From Desmodus rotundus (Eukaryota > Chordata > Mammalia > Chiroptera > Phyllostomidae), in NCBI RefSeq assembly GCF_022682495.2, contig NW_026527555.1:411934-475933 (forward strand): DNA of 64,000 bases, in the 5' to 3' direction. Each line of letters begins with the position of its first letter. Within the stretch, counting starts at the first letter, position 1. Shown in pieces: positions 1 through 10,145 of this stretch. A model generated the notes under the pieces. The model was given only the letters and a program-made list of their open reading frames with translations. It was not told where the DNA came from and ran no database searches. Both the position numbers and the translations under genes were made by a program.

Positions 1-139
1 GGAATGAATGCCCCGGTAGGCCCATGAGGTACTTTTCGCTTCTTCCTCCTTGAACGCTTCACGAACGGGTGGAGTCCGAGGGACGTAGTATTGTCTCCAT
101 GATTTCTTAGGCTACAGCCTTCTTCTCCCATCACATCTC

Positions 140-160
140 CTACTGAGATGGGAACATTGA
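140..160 (+). repeat. Internal 21-bp motif, copy 1 of 4
   Basis: The motif starts CTACTGAG and ends ACATTGA. It is one of four diverged copies per unit, at 140, 604, 1435 and 1896 in unit 1, all 21 bp long and ungapped. Similarity to copy 4 extends across 132-210 versus 1889-1967, both 79 bp. Confidence 0.75.
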
Positions 161-436
161 GAAGACGCTGAACCCGGAGACGGCTTTGGGAAAAAACCCG
201 CTTCCTACGAAATAGGTGGATTCCCGAGTGATTTTGAGGAGCAAACAAATCTTCACGAATGTAGTATCATCCACCGGGAGCCCCACAGGCTACTCTGAGA
301 TCCACATTCCCTTAGATCTTCAGAGACTTGGAGTCCAAGTCACGTAGCACGGCCTAGCGGCCTTCCAACGTCCGGATACGCTTTCCCCGCAGCACGCACA
401 ATTTGGCGAAAACAGTGGTAGCCAAGCTTACTCTAG

Positions 437-470
437 TTCAGAGTTGGCATAGTCCTGTGCTTCCGTTCAC
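437..470 (+). repeat. Internal diverged repeat pair, left member
   Basis: This stretch resembles 1266-1297: TTCAGAGTTGGCATAG and CCTGTGCTT here correspond to TTCATAGCTGTCATAG and TCTGTGCTT there. The sequence after it, beginning CGTTCACTCC, recurs in related form at 941, 1302, 1531 and 1755. Confidence 0.65.
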
Positions 471-603
471 TCCTTTGTTTTGGGGAACGCGATTCCGGAA
501 CTCTCTGGCTCGCAAAGTTACCGCCAAGGTGATCATACAGAAAACCCATTGAAATGACGTTCTAACTCGGCCGGTTCTATCGGCACCCCCTACATTTCGC
601 ACT

Positions 604-624
604 CTACTGAAACGAGTCCATTGA
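604..624 (+). repeat. Internal 21-bp motif, copy 2 of 4
   Basis: It starts CTACTGAAACGAG and ends CATTGA. Similarity to copy 3 extends over about 592-647 versus 1423-1480, including CATTGACCTAGTG against CATTGATCTAGTG. Confidence 0.75.
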
Positions 625-865
625 CCTAGTGTTACCTGCTGGAGATGAAATGTGCTAATAAGGCACTTGTATGAAACATCCTGATTCCCTCGTTGTTTGG
701 AAGCTGTGCATGAATTCCTTGCTGTTCTCGCAGAAGGAAATTCCGTCGAAAAGAGTCAGTGGACTGTGAGCTTCATGTGCATATCTAGGTTGGACCAACA
801 GTTTTGTCCACAGGACATAGTAGTCAGTAGCTGCAGGAAATCTTCGGACTCTGCTATTTTGCTGG

Positions 866-871
866 AATAAA
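866..871 (+). promoter_or_regulatory. AATAAA hexamer (possible poly(A) signal)
   Basis: AATAAA occurs once at this offset in GCTGGAATAAAGAGAG and looked conserved in every unit. A hexamer of this kind is expected by chance at this base composition, and no transcript structure supports it. Confidence 0.15.
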
Positions 872-896
872 GAGAGCGGCGAAAAGCCCACACTCG

Positions 897-1012
897 CAGC
901 TCATTGTCCTGCAAAGTTCAGATTCTGCTATGCTCCTGTTCGTTCACTACCCATGGAAAATGATTTCAGTAGCATTTTGGTTAGGACACAACGCAAAGCT
1001 CTGATATATCAG
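897..1012 (+). repeat. Internal diverged repeat, left copy
   Basis: This stretch aligns with 1717-1824. Matching landmarks in order are GCTCATT, CCTGCAA, TGCTATGCT, ATTTC.GTAGC.TTGG and a closing GAT.TAT..CAG. The copies are clearly diverged, with a few small gaps. It ends in a perfect 12-bp palindrome just before the telomeric tract. Confidence 0.75.
1001..1012. other. Perfect 12-bp palindrome beside the telomeric tract
   Basis: CTGATATATCAG is its own reverse complement. It lies 18 bp before the telomeric tract and looked unchanged in every unit I checked. It could be a protein-binding site or simply sequence chance. No function is claimed. Confidence 0.6.
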
Positions 1013-1030
1013 ACACCTTCCGTTTAAAGA

Positions 1031-1180
1031 TAGGGTTAGGGTTAGGGCTAGCATTAGGATTGTGGTAAGGATTAGCTTTATTATTAGGGTTAGGGTTAGG
1101 GTTAAGGATAGGGTTAGGGTTAGGGATAAGGTTAGGGTTAGCGATAGGGTTAGGGTTAGGGTTAGGGTTAGGGTTTGGGT
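1031..1180 (+). repeat. Interstitial telomeric tract, long form (prototype)
   Basis: TTAGGG hexamers occur in three perfect runs separated by degenerate stretches (CTAGCATTAGGATTGTGG, TTAAGGATA, ATAAGG, TTAGCGATA). The longest run, at the right end, has five GGG blocks with TTA spacers, then TTTGGG. The G-rich strand reads 5' to 3' rightward. More degenerate TAGG-like sequence continues to about 1220. The same 150-bp form occurs in units 1-11 and 23-32; units 15 and 19 have the same length with one G-to-T change. Confidence 0.95.
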
Positions 1181-1265
1181 TCATGTTACAGGTAGGTTCA
1201 GGTCTAGGGCTAGAGCTAGCTGACGGCCGCAGTTATAAGAAAGTGTGTCATAGAAGATAGTGTAT

Positions 1266-1297
1266 TTCATAGCTGTCATAGTTCTGTGCTTTCATGG
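1266..1297 (+). repeat. Internal diverged repeat pair, right member
   Basis: Partner of 437-470. It is followed by GCGTTCATGATGAG and then GAGAAAGTGATTC-like sequence that is also found after 1531 (GAGAAAGTGACTC). Confidence 0.65.
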
Positions 1298-1434
1298 AGT
1301 GCGTTCATGATGAGAAAGTGATTCTGTAGATCCTTGCACTCAAACACAGCAAGGTAAATGAAAACAGAGCAAAATAGCTGATCATAGGTTCTGAAGAGGG
1401 TATGTGATATGGTACAAGGCACTCATTTCCAATT

Positions 1435-1455
1435 CAACTGATATGAGCACATTGA
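1435..1455 (+). repeat. Internal 21-bp motif, copy 3 of 4
   Basis: It starts CAACTGATATGAG and ends ACATTGA. It lies 831 bp after copy 2, the interval that contains the telomeric tract, and 461 bp before copy 4. Confidence 0.75.
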
Positions 1456-1716
1456 TCTAGTGCCGCGTTTTTGCTGAACGCCACTTAACAGGAACATGTT
1501 CGTTCCCGAGTAACTTGGCAGCTTTCAAACCGTTCACTCCTGTGCTGTGTGAGAGAAAGTGACTCGAGTAGAGTAAGGGGACTGCTAGCTGCGCATGCAT
1601 TGCTACGTTAAAAACACTGTATGGTCAAAGTGAGGCAGTAGGCTGCTGCTTCTCTTCTTCCCGGGGCTACGCTTTTCTGATGGAAAAAGTACCTAGGAGA
1701 AAACTCTACTGGGGAC

Positions 1717-1824
1717 GCTCATTCCCCTGCAAGGACCACAAAGTGCTATGCTAACATTCCCTCCTTTGCGGACGGGAAATCATTTCCGTAGCTCTTGGGC
1801 TATGACAGGACCCAGAGATCCTAT
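1717..1824 (+). repeat. Internal diverged repeat, right copy
   Basis: This is the partner of 897-1012. It lacks a telomeric tract after it: the equivalent position continues into CAAGGTACTTGGGC. This suggests the telomeric repeats were inserted into, or expanded from, one of several older sub-repeats. Confidence 0.75.
1775..1787. other. 13-bp dyad GGAAAT-N-ATTTCC
   Basis: An inverted repeat of six bases around one central base. The centre is C in most units and A in units 13, 17 and 21, so the arms stay intact while the centre varies. Functional meaning is unknown. Confidence 0.5.
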
Positions 1825-1895
1825 ATTGCAGCAAGGTACTTGGGCAGGATGCTGACAAGGGTACGTACCATGTGAGACACCACTGCTTTCATCTC

Positions 1896-1916
1896 CTACT
1901 ACAATGAGAACATTGA
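1896..1916 (+). repeat. Internal 21-bp motif, copy 4 of 4
   Basis: It starts CTACTACAATGAG and ends ACATTGA. The spacing from copy 3 (461 bp) nearly equals that between copies 1 and 2 (464 bp), which points to an ancestral sub-block of about 462 bp. Confidence 0.75.
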
Positions 1917-2029
1917 TAGCACGTCAAATAGTGTGGATGGCTTTTGTTGAGAACACTTTTCGCACGACTTGATGTAATCCCTGAATGATGCAGGGGAGCG
2001 CAAACTCCTCACTGCTGTATTCTCAGAGT

Positions 2030-4058
2030 GGAATGAATGCCCCGGTAGGCCCATGAGGTACTTTTCGCTTCTTCCTCCTTGAACGCTTCACGAACGGGTG
2101 GAGTCCGAGGGACGTAGTATTGTCTCCATGGTTTCTTAGGCTACAGCCTTCTTCTCCCATCACATCTCCTACTGAGATGGGAACATTGAGAAGACGCTGA
2201 ACCCGGAGACGGCTTTGGGAAAAAACCCGCTTCCTACGAAATAGGTGGATTCCCGAGTGATTTTGAGGAGCAAACAAATCTTCACGAATGTAGTATCATC
2301 CACCGGGAGCCCCACAGGCTACTCTGAGATCCACATTCCCTTAGATCTTCAGAGACTTGGAGTCCAAGTCACGTAGCACGGCCTAGCGGCCTTCCAACGT
2401 CCGGATACGCTTTCCCCGCAGCACGCACAATTTGGCGAAAACAGTGGTAGCCAAGCTTACTCTAGTTCAGAGTTGGCATAGTCCTGTGCTTCCGTTCACT
2501 CCTTTGTTTTGGGGAACGCGATTCCGGAACTCTCTGGCTCGCAAAGTTACCGCCAAGGTGATCATACAGAAAACCCATTGAAATGACGTTCTAACTCGGC
2601 CGGTTCTATCGGCACCCCCTACATTTCGCACTCTACTGAAACGAGTCCATTGACCTAGTGTTACCCGCTGGAGATGAAATGTGCTAATGAGGCACTTGTA
2701 TGAAACATCCTGATTCCCTAGTTGTTTGGAAGCTGTGCATGAATTCCTTGCTGTTCTCGCAGAAGGAAATTCCGTCGAAAAGAGTCAGTGGACTGTGAGC
2801 TTCATGTGCATATCTAGGTTGGACCAACAGTTTTGTCCACAGGACATAGTAGTCAGTAGCTGCAGGAAATCTTCGGACTCTGCTATTTTGCTGGAATAAA
2901 GAGAGCGGCGAAAAGCCCACACTCGCAGCTCATTGTCCTGCAAAGTTCAGATGCTGCTATGCTCCTGTTCGTTCACTACCCATGGAAAATGATTTCAGTA
3001 GCATTTTGGTTAGGACACAACGCAAACCTCTGATATATCAGACACCTTCCGTTTAAAGATAGGGTTAGGGTTAGGGCTAGCATTAGGATTGTGGTAAGGA
3101 TTAGCTTTATTATTAGGGTTAGGGTTAGGGTTAAGGATAGGGTTAGGGTTAGGGATAAGGTTAGGGTTAGCGATAGGGTTAGGGTTAGGGTTAGGGTTAG
3201 GGTTTGGGTTCATGTTACAGGTAGGTTTAGGTCTAGGGCTAGAGCTAGCTGACGGCCGCAGTTAGAAGAAAGTGTGTCATAGAAGATAGTGTATTTCATA
3301 GCTGTCATAGTTCTGTGCTTTCATGGAGTGCGTTCATGATGAGAAAGTGATTCTGTAGATCCTTGCACTCAAACACAGCCAGGTAAATGAAAACAGAGCA
3401 AAATAGCTGATCCTAGGTTCTGAAGAGGGTATGTGATATGGTACAAGGCACTCATTTCCAATTCAACTGATATGAGCACATTGATCTAGTGCCGCGTTTT
3501 TGCTGAACGCCACTTAACAGGAACATGTTCGTTCCCGAGTAACTTGGCAGCTTTCAAACCGTTCACTCCTGTGCTGTGTGAGAGAAAGTGACTCGAGTAG
3601 AGTAAGGGGACTGCTAGCTGCGCATGCATTGCTACGTCAAAAACACTGTATGGTCAAAGTGAGGCAGTAGGCTGCTGCTTCTCTTCTTCCCGGGGCTTCG
3701 CTTTTCTGATGGAAAAAGTACCTAGGAGAAAACTCTACTGGGGACGCTCATTCCCCTGCAAGGACCACAAAGTGCTATGCTAACATTCCCTCCTTTGCGG
3801 ACGGGAAATCATTTCCGTAGTTCTTGGGCTATGACAGGAGCCATAGATCCTATATTGCAGCAAGGTACTTGGGCAGGATGCTGACAAGCGTACGTACTAT
3901 GTGAGACACCACTGCTTTCATCTCCTACTGCAATGAGAACATTGATAACACGTCAAATAGTGTGGATGGCTTTTGTTGAGAACACTTTTCGCACGACTTG
4001 ATGTAATCCCTGAATGATGCAGGGGAGCGCAAACTCCTCACTGCTGTATTCTCAGAGT
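2030..4058 (+). repeat. Satellite unit 2 (2,029 bp)
   Basis: The telomeric tract lies at 3060-3209. It has CTAATGAGG, GTTACCCGC and AAATCTTCGG, with a private CGCAAACCTCTG where others have CGCAAAGCTCTG. Its closest relative in the window is unit 24. Confidence 0.95.
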
Positions 4059-6087
4059 GGAATGAATGCCCCGGTAGGCCCATGAGGTACTTTTCGCTTC
4101 TTCCTCCTTGAACGCTTCACGAACGGGTGGAGTCCGAGGGACGTAGTATTGTCTCCATGGTTTCTTAGGCTACAGCCTTCTTCTCCCATCACATCTCCTA
4201 CTGAGATGGGAACATTGAGAAGACGCTGAACCCGGAGACGGCTTTGGGAAAAAACCCGCTTCCTACGAAATAGGTGGATTCCCGAGTGATTTTGAGGAGC
4301 AAACAAATCTTCACGAATGTAGTATCATCCACCGGGAGCCCCACAGACTACTCTGAGATCCACATTCCCTTAGATCTTCAGAGACTTGGAGTCCAAGTCA
4401 CGTAGCACGGCCTAGCGGCCTTCCAACGTCCGGATACGCTTTCCCCGCAGCACGCACAATTTGGCGAAAACAGTGGTAGCCAAGCTTACTCTAGTTCAGA
4501 GTTGGCATAGTCCTGTGCTTCCGTTCACTCCTTTGTTTTGGGGAACGCGATTGCGGAACTCTCTGGCTCGCAAAGTTACCGCCAAGGTGATCATACAGAA
4601 AACCCATTGAAATGACGTTCTAACTCGGCCGGTTCTATCGGCACCCCCTACATTTCGCACTCTACTGAAACGAGTCCATTGACCTAGTGTTACCCGCTGG
4701 AGATGAAATGTGCTAATGAGGCACTTGTATGAAACATCCTGATTCCCTAGTTGTTTGGAAGCTGTGCATGAATTCCTTGCTGTTCTCGCAGAAGGAAATT
4801 CCGTCGAAAAGAGTCAGTGGACTGTGAGCTTCATGTGCATATCTAGGTTGGACCAACAGTTTTGTCCACAGGACATAGTAGTCAGTAGCTGCAGGAAATA
4901 TTCGGACTCTGCTATTTTGCTGGAATAAAGAGAGCGGCGAAAAGCCCACACTCGCAGCTCATTGTCCTGCAAAGTTCAGATGCTGCTATGCTCCTGTTCG
5001 TTCACTACCCATGGAAAATGATTTCAGTAGCATTTTGGTTAGGACACAACGCAAAGCTCTGATATATCAGACACCTTCCGTTTAAAGATAGGGTTAGGGT
5101 TAGGGCTAGCATTAGGATTGTGGTAAGGATTAGCTTTATTATTAGGGTTAGGGTTAGGGTTAAGGATAGGGTTAGGGTTAGGGATAAGGTTAGGGTTAGC
5201 GATAGGGTTAGGGTTAGGGTTAGGGTTAGGGTTTGGGTTCATGTTACAGGTAGGTTTAGGTCTAGGGCTAGAGCTAGCTGACGGCCGCAGTTAGAAGAAA
5301 GTGTGTCATAGAAGATAGTGTATTTCATAGCTGTCATAGTTCTGTGCTTTCATGGAGTGCGTTCATGATGAGAAAGTGATTCTGTAGATCCTTGCACTCA
5401 AACACAGCCAGGTAAATGAAAACAGAGCAAAATAGCTGATCCTAGGTTCTGAAGAGGGTATGTGATATGGTACAAGGCACTCATTTCCAATTCAACTGAT
5501 ATGAGCACATTGATCTAGTGCCGCGTTTTTGCTGAACGCCACTTAACAGGAACATGTTCGTTCCCGAGTAACTTGGCAGCTTTCAAACCGTTCACTCCTG
5601 TGCTGTGTGAGAGAAAGTGACTCGAGTAGAGTAAGGGGACTGCTAGCTGCGCATGCATTGCTACGTCAAAAACACTGTATGGTCAAAGTGAGGCAGTAGG
5701 CTGCTGCTTCTCTTCTTCCCGGGGCTTCGCTTTTCTGATGGAAAAAGTACCTAGGAGAAAACTCTACTGGGGACGCTCATTCCCCTGCAAGGACCACAAA
5801 GTGCTATGCTAACATTCCCTCCTTTGCGGACGGGAAATCATTTCCGTAGTTCTTGGGCTATGACAGGAGCCATAGATCCTATATTGCAGCAAGGTACTTG
5901 GGCAGGATGCTGACAAGCGTACGTACTATGTGAGACACCACTGCTTTCATCTCCTACTGCAATGAGAACATTGATAACACGTCAAATAGTGTGGATGGCT
6001 TTTGTTGAGAACACTTTTCGCACGACTTGATGTAATCCCTGAATGATGCAGGGGAGCGCAAACTCCTCACTGCTGTATTCTCAGAGT
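4059..6087 (+). repeat. Satellite unit 3 (2,029 bp)
   Basis: The telomeric tract lies at 5089-5238. It carries CACAGACTAC and GATTGCGG, a pair shared with units 25, 27, 29 and 31, together with CTAATGAGG and AAATATTCGG. Confidence 0.95.
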
Positions 6088-8116
6088 GGAATGAATGGCC
6101 CGGTAGGCCCATGAGGTACTTTTCGCTTCTTCCTCCTTGAACGCTTCACGAACGGGTGGAGTCCGAGGGACGTAGTATTGTCTCCATGGTTTCTTAGGCT
6201 ACAGCCTTCTTCTCCCATCACATCTCCTACTGAGATGGGAACATTGAGAAGACGCTGAACCCGGAGACGGCTTTGGGAAAAAACCCGCTTCCTACGAAAT
6301 AGGTGGATTCCCGAGTGATTTTGAGGAGCAAACAAATCTTCACGAATGTAGTATCATCCACCGGGAGCCCCACAGGCTACTCTGAGATCCACATTCCCTT
6401 AGATCTTCAGAGACTTGGAGTCCAAGTCACGTAGCACGGCCTAGCGGCCTTCCAACGTCCGGATACGCTTTCCCCGCAGCACGCACAATTTGGCGAAAAC
6501 AGTGGTAGCCAAGCTTACTCTAGTTCAGAGTTGGCATAGTCCTGTGCTTCCGTTCACTCCTTTGTTTTGGGGAACGCGATTGCGGAACTCTCTGGCTCGC
6601 AAAGTTACCGCCAAGGTGATCATACAGAAAACCCATTGAAATGACGTTCTAACTCGGCCGGTTCTATCGGCACCCCCTACATTTCGCACTCTACTGAAAC
6701 GAGTCCATTGACCTAGTGTTACCTGCTGGAGATGAAATGTGCTAATAAGGCACTTGTATGAAACATCCTGATTCCCTAGTTGTTTGGAAGCTGTGCATGA
6801 ATTCCTTGCTGTTCTCGCAGAAGGAAATTCCGTCGAAAAGAGTCAGTGGACTGTGAGCTTCATGTGCATATCTAGGTTGGACCAACAGTTTTGTCCACAG
6901 GACATAGTAGTCAGTAGCTGCAGGAAATATTCGGACTCTGCTATTTTGCTGGAATAAAGAGAGCGGCGAAAAGCCCACACTCGCAGCTCATTGTCCTGCA
7001 AAGTTCAGATGCTGCTATGCTCCTGTTCGTTCACTACCCATGGAAAATGATTTCAGTAGCATTTTGGTTAGGACACAACGCAAAGCTCTGATATATCAGA
7101 CACCTTCCGTTTAAAGATAGGGTTAGGGTTAGGGCTAGCATTAGGATTGTGGTAAGGATTAGCTTTATTATTAGGGTTAGGGTTAGGGTTAAGGATAGGG
7201 TTAGGGTTAGGGATAAGGTTAGGGTTAGCGATAGGGTTAGGGTTAGGGTTAGGGTTAGGGTTTGGGTTCATGTTACAGGTAGGTTTAGGTCTAGGGCTAG
7301 AGCTAGCTGACGGCCGCAGTTAGAAGAAAGTGTGTCATAGAAGATAGTGTATTTCATAGCTGTCATAGTTCTGTGCTTTCATGGAGTGCGTTCATGATGA
7401 GAAAGTGATTCTGTAGATCCTTGCACTCAAACACAGCCAGGTAAATGAAAACAGAGCAAAATAGCTGTTCCTAGGTTCTGAAGAGGGTATGTGATATGGT
7501 ACAAGGCACTCATTTCCAATTCAACTGATATGAGCACATTGATCTAGTGCCGCGTTTTTGCTGAACGCCACTTAACAGGAACATGTTCGTTCCCGAGTAA
7601 CTTGGCAGCTTTCAAACCGTTCACTCCTGTGCTGTGTGAGAGAAAGTGACTCGAGTAGAGTAAGGGGACTGCTAGCTGCGCATGCATTGCTACGTCAAAA
7701 ACACTGTATGGTCAAAGTGAGGCAGTAGGCTGCTGCTTCTCTTCTTCCCGGGGCTTCGCTTTTCTGATGGAAAAAGTACCTAGGAGAAAACTCTACTGGG
7801 GACGCTCATTCCCCTGCAAGGACCACAAAGTGCTATGCTAACATTCCCTCCTTTGCGGACGGGAAATCATTTCCGTAGTTCTTGGGCTATGACAGGAGCC
7901 ATAGATCCTATATTGCAGCAAGGTACTTGGGCAGGATGCTGACAAGCGTACGTACTATGTGAGACACCACTGCTTTCATCTCCTACTGCAATGAGAACAT
8001 TGATAACACGTCAAATAGTGTGGATGGCTTTTGTTGAGAACACTTTTCGCACGACTTGATGTAATCCCTGAATGATGCAGGGGAGCGCAAACTCCTCACT
8101 GCTGTATTCTCAGAGT
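6088..8116 (+). repeat. Satellite unit 4 (2,029 bp)
   Basis: The telomeric tract lies at 7118-7267. It shares GATTGCGG with unit 3 and GTTACCTGC plus CTAATAAGG with units 1 and 23. Private changes are AATGGCCCGG and GCTGTTCCTAGG. Confidence 0.95.
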
Positions 8117-10145
8117 GGAATGAATGCCCCGGTAGGCCCATGAGGTACTTTTCGCTTCTTCCTCCTTGAACGCTTCACGAACGGGTGGAGTCCGAGGGAC
8201 GTAGTATTGTCTCCATGGTTTCTTAGGCTACAGCCTTCTTCTCCCATCACATCTCCTACTGAGATGGGAACATTGAGAAGACGCTGAACCCGGAGACGGC
8301 TTTGGGAAAAAACCCGCTTCCTACGAAATAGGTGGATTCCCGAGTGATTTTGAGGAGCAAACAAATCTTCACGAATGTAGTATCATCCACCGGGAGCCCC
8401 ACAGGCTACTCTGAGATCCACATTCCCTTAGATCTTCAGAGACTTGGAGTCCAAGTCACGTAGCACGGCCTAGCGGCCTTCCAACGTCCGGATACGCTTT
8501 CCCCGCAGCACGCACAATTTGGCGAAAACAGTGGTAGCCAAGCTTACTCTAGTTCAGAGTTGGCATAGTCCTGTGCTTCCGTTCACTCCTTTGTTTTGGG
8601 GAACGCGATTCCGGAACTCTCTGGCTCGCAAAGTTACCGCCAAGGTGATCATACAGAAAACCCATTGATATGACGTTCTAACTCGGCCGGTTCTATCGGC
8701 ACCCCCTACATTTCGCACTCTACTGAAACGAGTCCATTGACCTAGTGTTACCCGCTGGAGATGAAATGTGCTAATGAGGCACTTGTATGAAACATCCTGA
8801 TTCCCTAGTTGTTTGGAAGCTGTGCATGAATTCCTTGCTGTTCTCGCAGAAGGAAATTCCGTCGAAAAGAGTCAGTGGACTGTGAGCTTCATGTGCATAT
8901 CTAGGTTGGACCAACAGTTTTGTCCACAGGACATAGTAGTCAGTAGCTGCAGGAAATATTCGGACTCTGCTATTTTGCTGGAATAAAGAGAGCGGCGAAA
9001 AGCCCACACTCGCAGCTCATTGTCCTGCAAAGTTCAGATGCTGCTATGCTCCTGTTCGTTCACTACCCATGGAAAATGATTTCAGTAGCATTTTGGTTAG
9101 GACACAACGCAAAGCTCTGATATATCAGACACCTTCCGTTTAAAGATAGGGTTAGGGTTAGGGCTAGCATTAGGATTGTGGTAAGGATTAGCTTTATTAT
9201 TAGGGTTAGGGTTAGGGTTAAGGATAGGGTTAGGGTTAGGGATAAGGTTAGGGTTAGCGATAGGGTTAGGGTTAGGGTTAGGGTTAGGGTTTGGGTTCAT
9301 GTTACAGGTAGGTTTAGGTCTAGGGCTAGAGCTAGCTGACGGCCGCAGTTAGAAGAAAGTGTGTCATAGAAGATAGTGTATTTCATAGCTGTCATAGTTG
9401 TGTGCTTTCATGGAGTGCGTTCATGATGAGAAAGTGATTCTGTAGATCCTTGCACTCAAACACAGCCAGGTAAATGAAAACAGAGCAAAATAGCTGATCC
9501 TAGGTTCTGAAGAGGGTATGTGATATGGTACAAGGCACTCATTTCCAATTCAACTGATATGAGCACATTGATCTAGTGCCGCGTTTTTGCTGAACGCCAC
9601 TTAACAGGAACATGTTCGTTCCCGAGTAACTTGGCAGCTTTCAAACCGTTCACTCCTGTGCTGTGTGAGAGAAAGTGACTCGAGTAGAGTAAGGGGACTG
9701 CTAGCTGCGCATGCATTGCTACGTCAAAAACACTGTATGGTCAAAGTGAGGCAGTAGGCTGCTGCTTCTCTTCTTCCCGGGGCTTCGCTTTTCTGATGGA
9801 AAAAGTACCTAGGAGAAAACTCTACTGGGGACGCTCATTCCCCTGCAAGGACCACAAAGTGCTATGCTAACATTCCCTCCTTTGCGGACGGGAAATCATT
9901 TCCGTAGTTCTTGGGCTATGACAGGAGCCATAGATCCTATATTGCAGCAAGGTACTTGGGCAGGATGCTGACAAGCGTACGTACTATGTGAGACACCACT
10001 GCTTTCATCTCCTACTGCAATGAGAACATTGATAACACGTCAAATAGTGTGGATGGCTTTTGTTGAGAACACTTTTCGCACGACTTGATGTAATCCCTGA
10101 ATGATGCAGGGGAGCGCAAACTCCTCACTGCTGTATTCTCAGAGT
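8117..10145 (+). repeat. Satellite unit 5 (2,029 bp)
   Basis: The telomeric tract lies at 9147-9296. It has CATTGATATGAC and is the first unit with GTTGTGTGC, which persists through unit 11. Confidence 0.95.

Larger units (their letters stand above)
1..2029 (+). repeat. Satellite unit 1 (2,029 bp)
   Basis: The telomeric tract lies at 1031-1180. This unit has CCATGATTTC, GTTACCTGCTGG, CCCTCGTTG, GCAGTTATAAG and CTCCTACTACAATG, a combination otherwise seen only in unit 23. It also has CAGATTCTGC, shared with unit 19. It serves here as the reference for offsets within the unit. Confidence 0.95.

Noticed and set aside
655..891. 78-codon minus-strand open frame in every unit
   Set aside because: It opens with GTG, resembles no family I know, and shows no more conservation than surrounding DNA.
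981..1184. Minus-strand frame of Asn-Pro repeats starting with ATG
   Set aside because: It is the translation of the C-rich telomeric strand. In unit 12 a one-base loss shifts its frame.
1..2029. Intact CENP-B box as a sign of a centromeric satellite
   Set aside because: Reading both strands for the TTCG...A..CGGG pattern gave only partial matches, such as around CACGAACGGG and CCCGAGTGATTTTGAG. None keeps all the essential bases.
1..2029. Transposon origin of the unit
   Set aside because: No terminal inverted repeats, long terminal repeats, target-site duplications, poly(A) tail or transposase and reverse transcriptase frames are visible.
2023..2277. 84-codon minus-strand open frame with a basic stretch (RRKKRK), present in every unit and extended to 103 codons in units 14, 18 and 22
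   Set aside because: The frame opens with TTG, and the extension with GTG because a TGA is changed in those units. There is no ATG. Changes I saw among copies were about four synonymous and three amino-acid changing (A to P in unit 4, G to R in unit 31, Q to R in unit 14), too few to show selection. Conservation is explained by homogenisation of the array.
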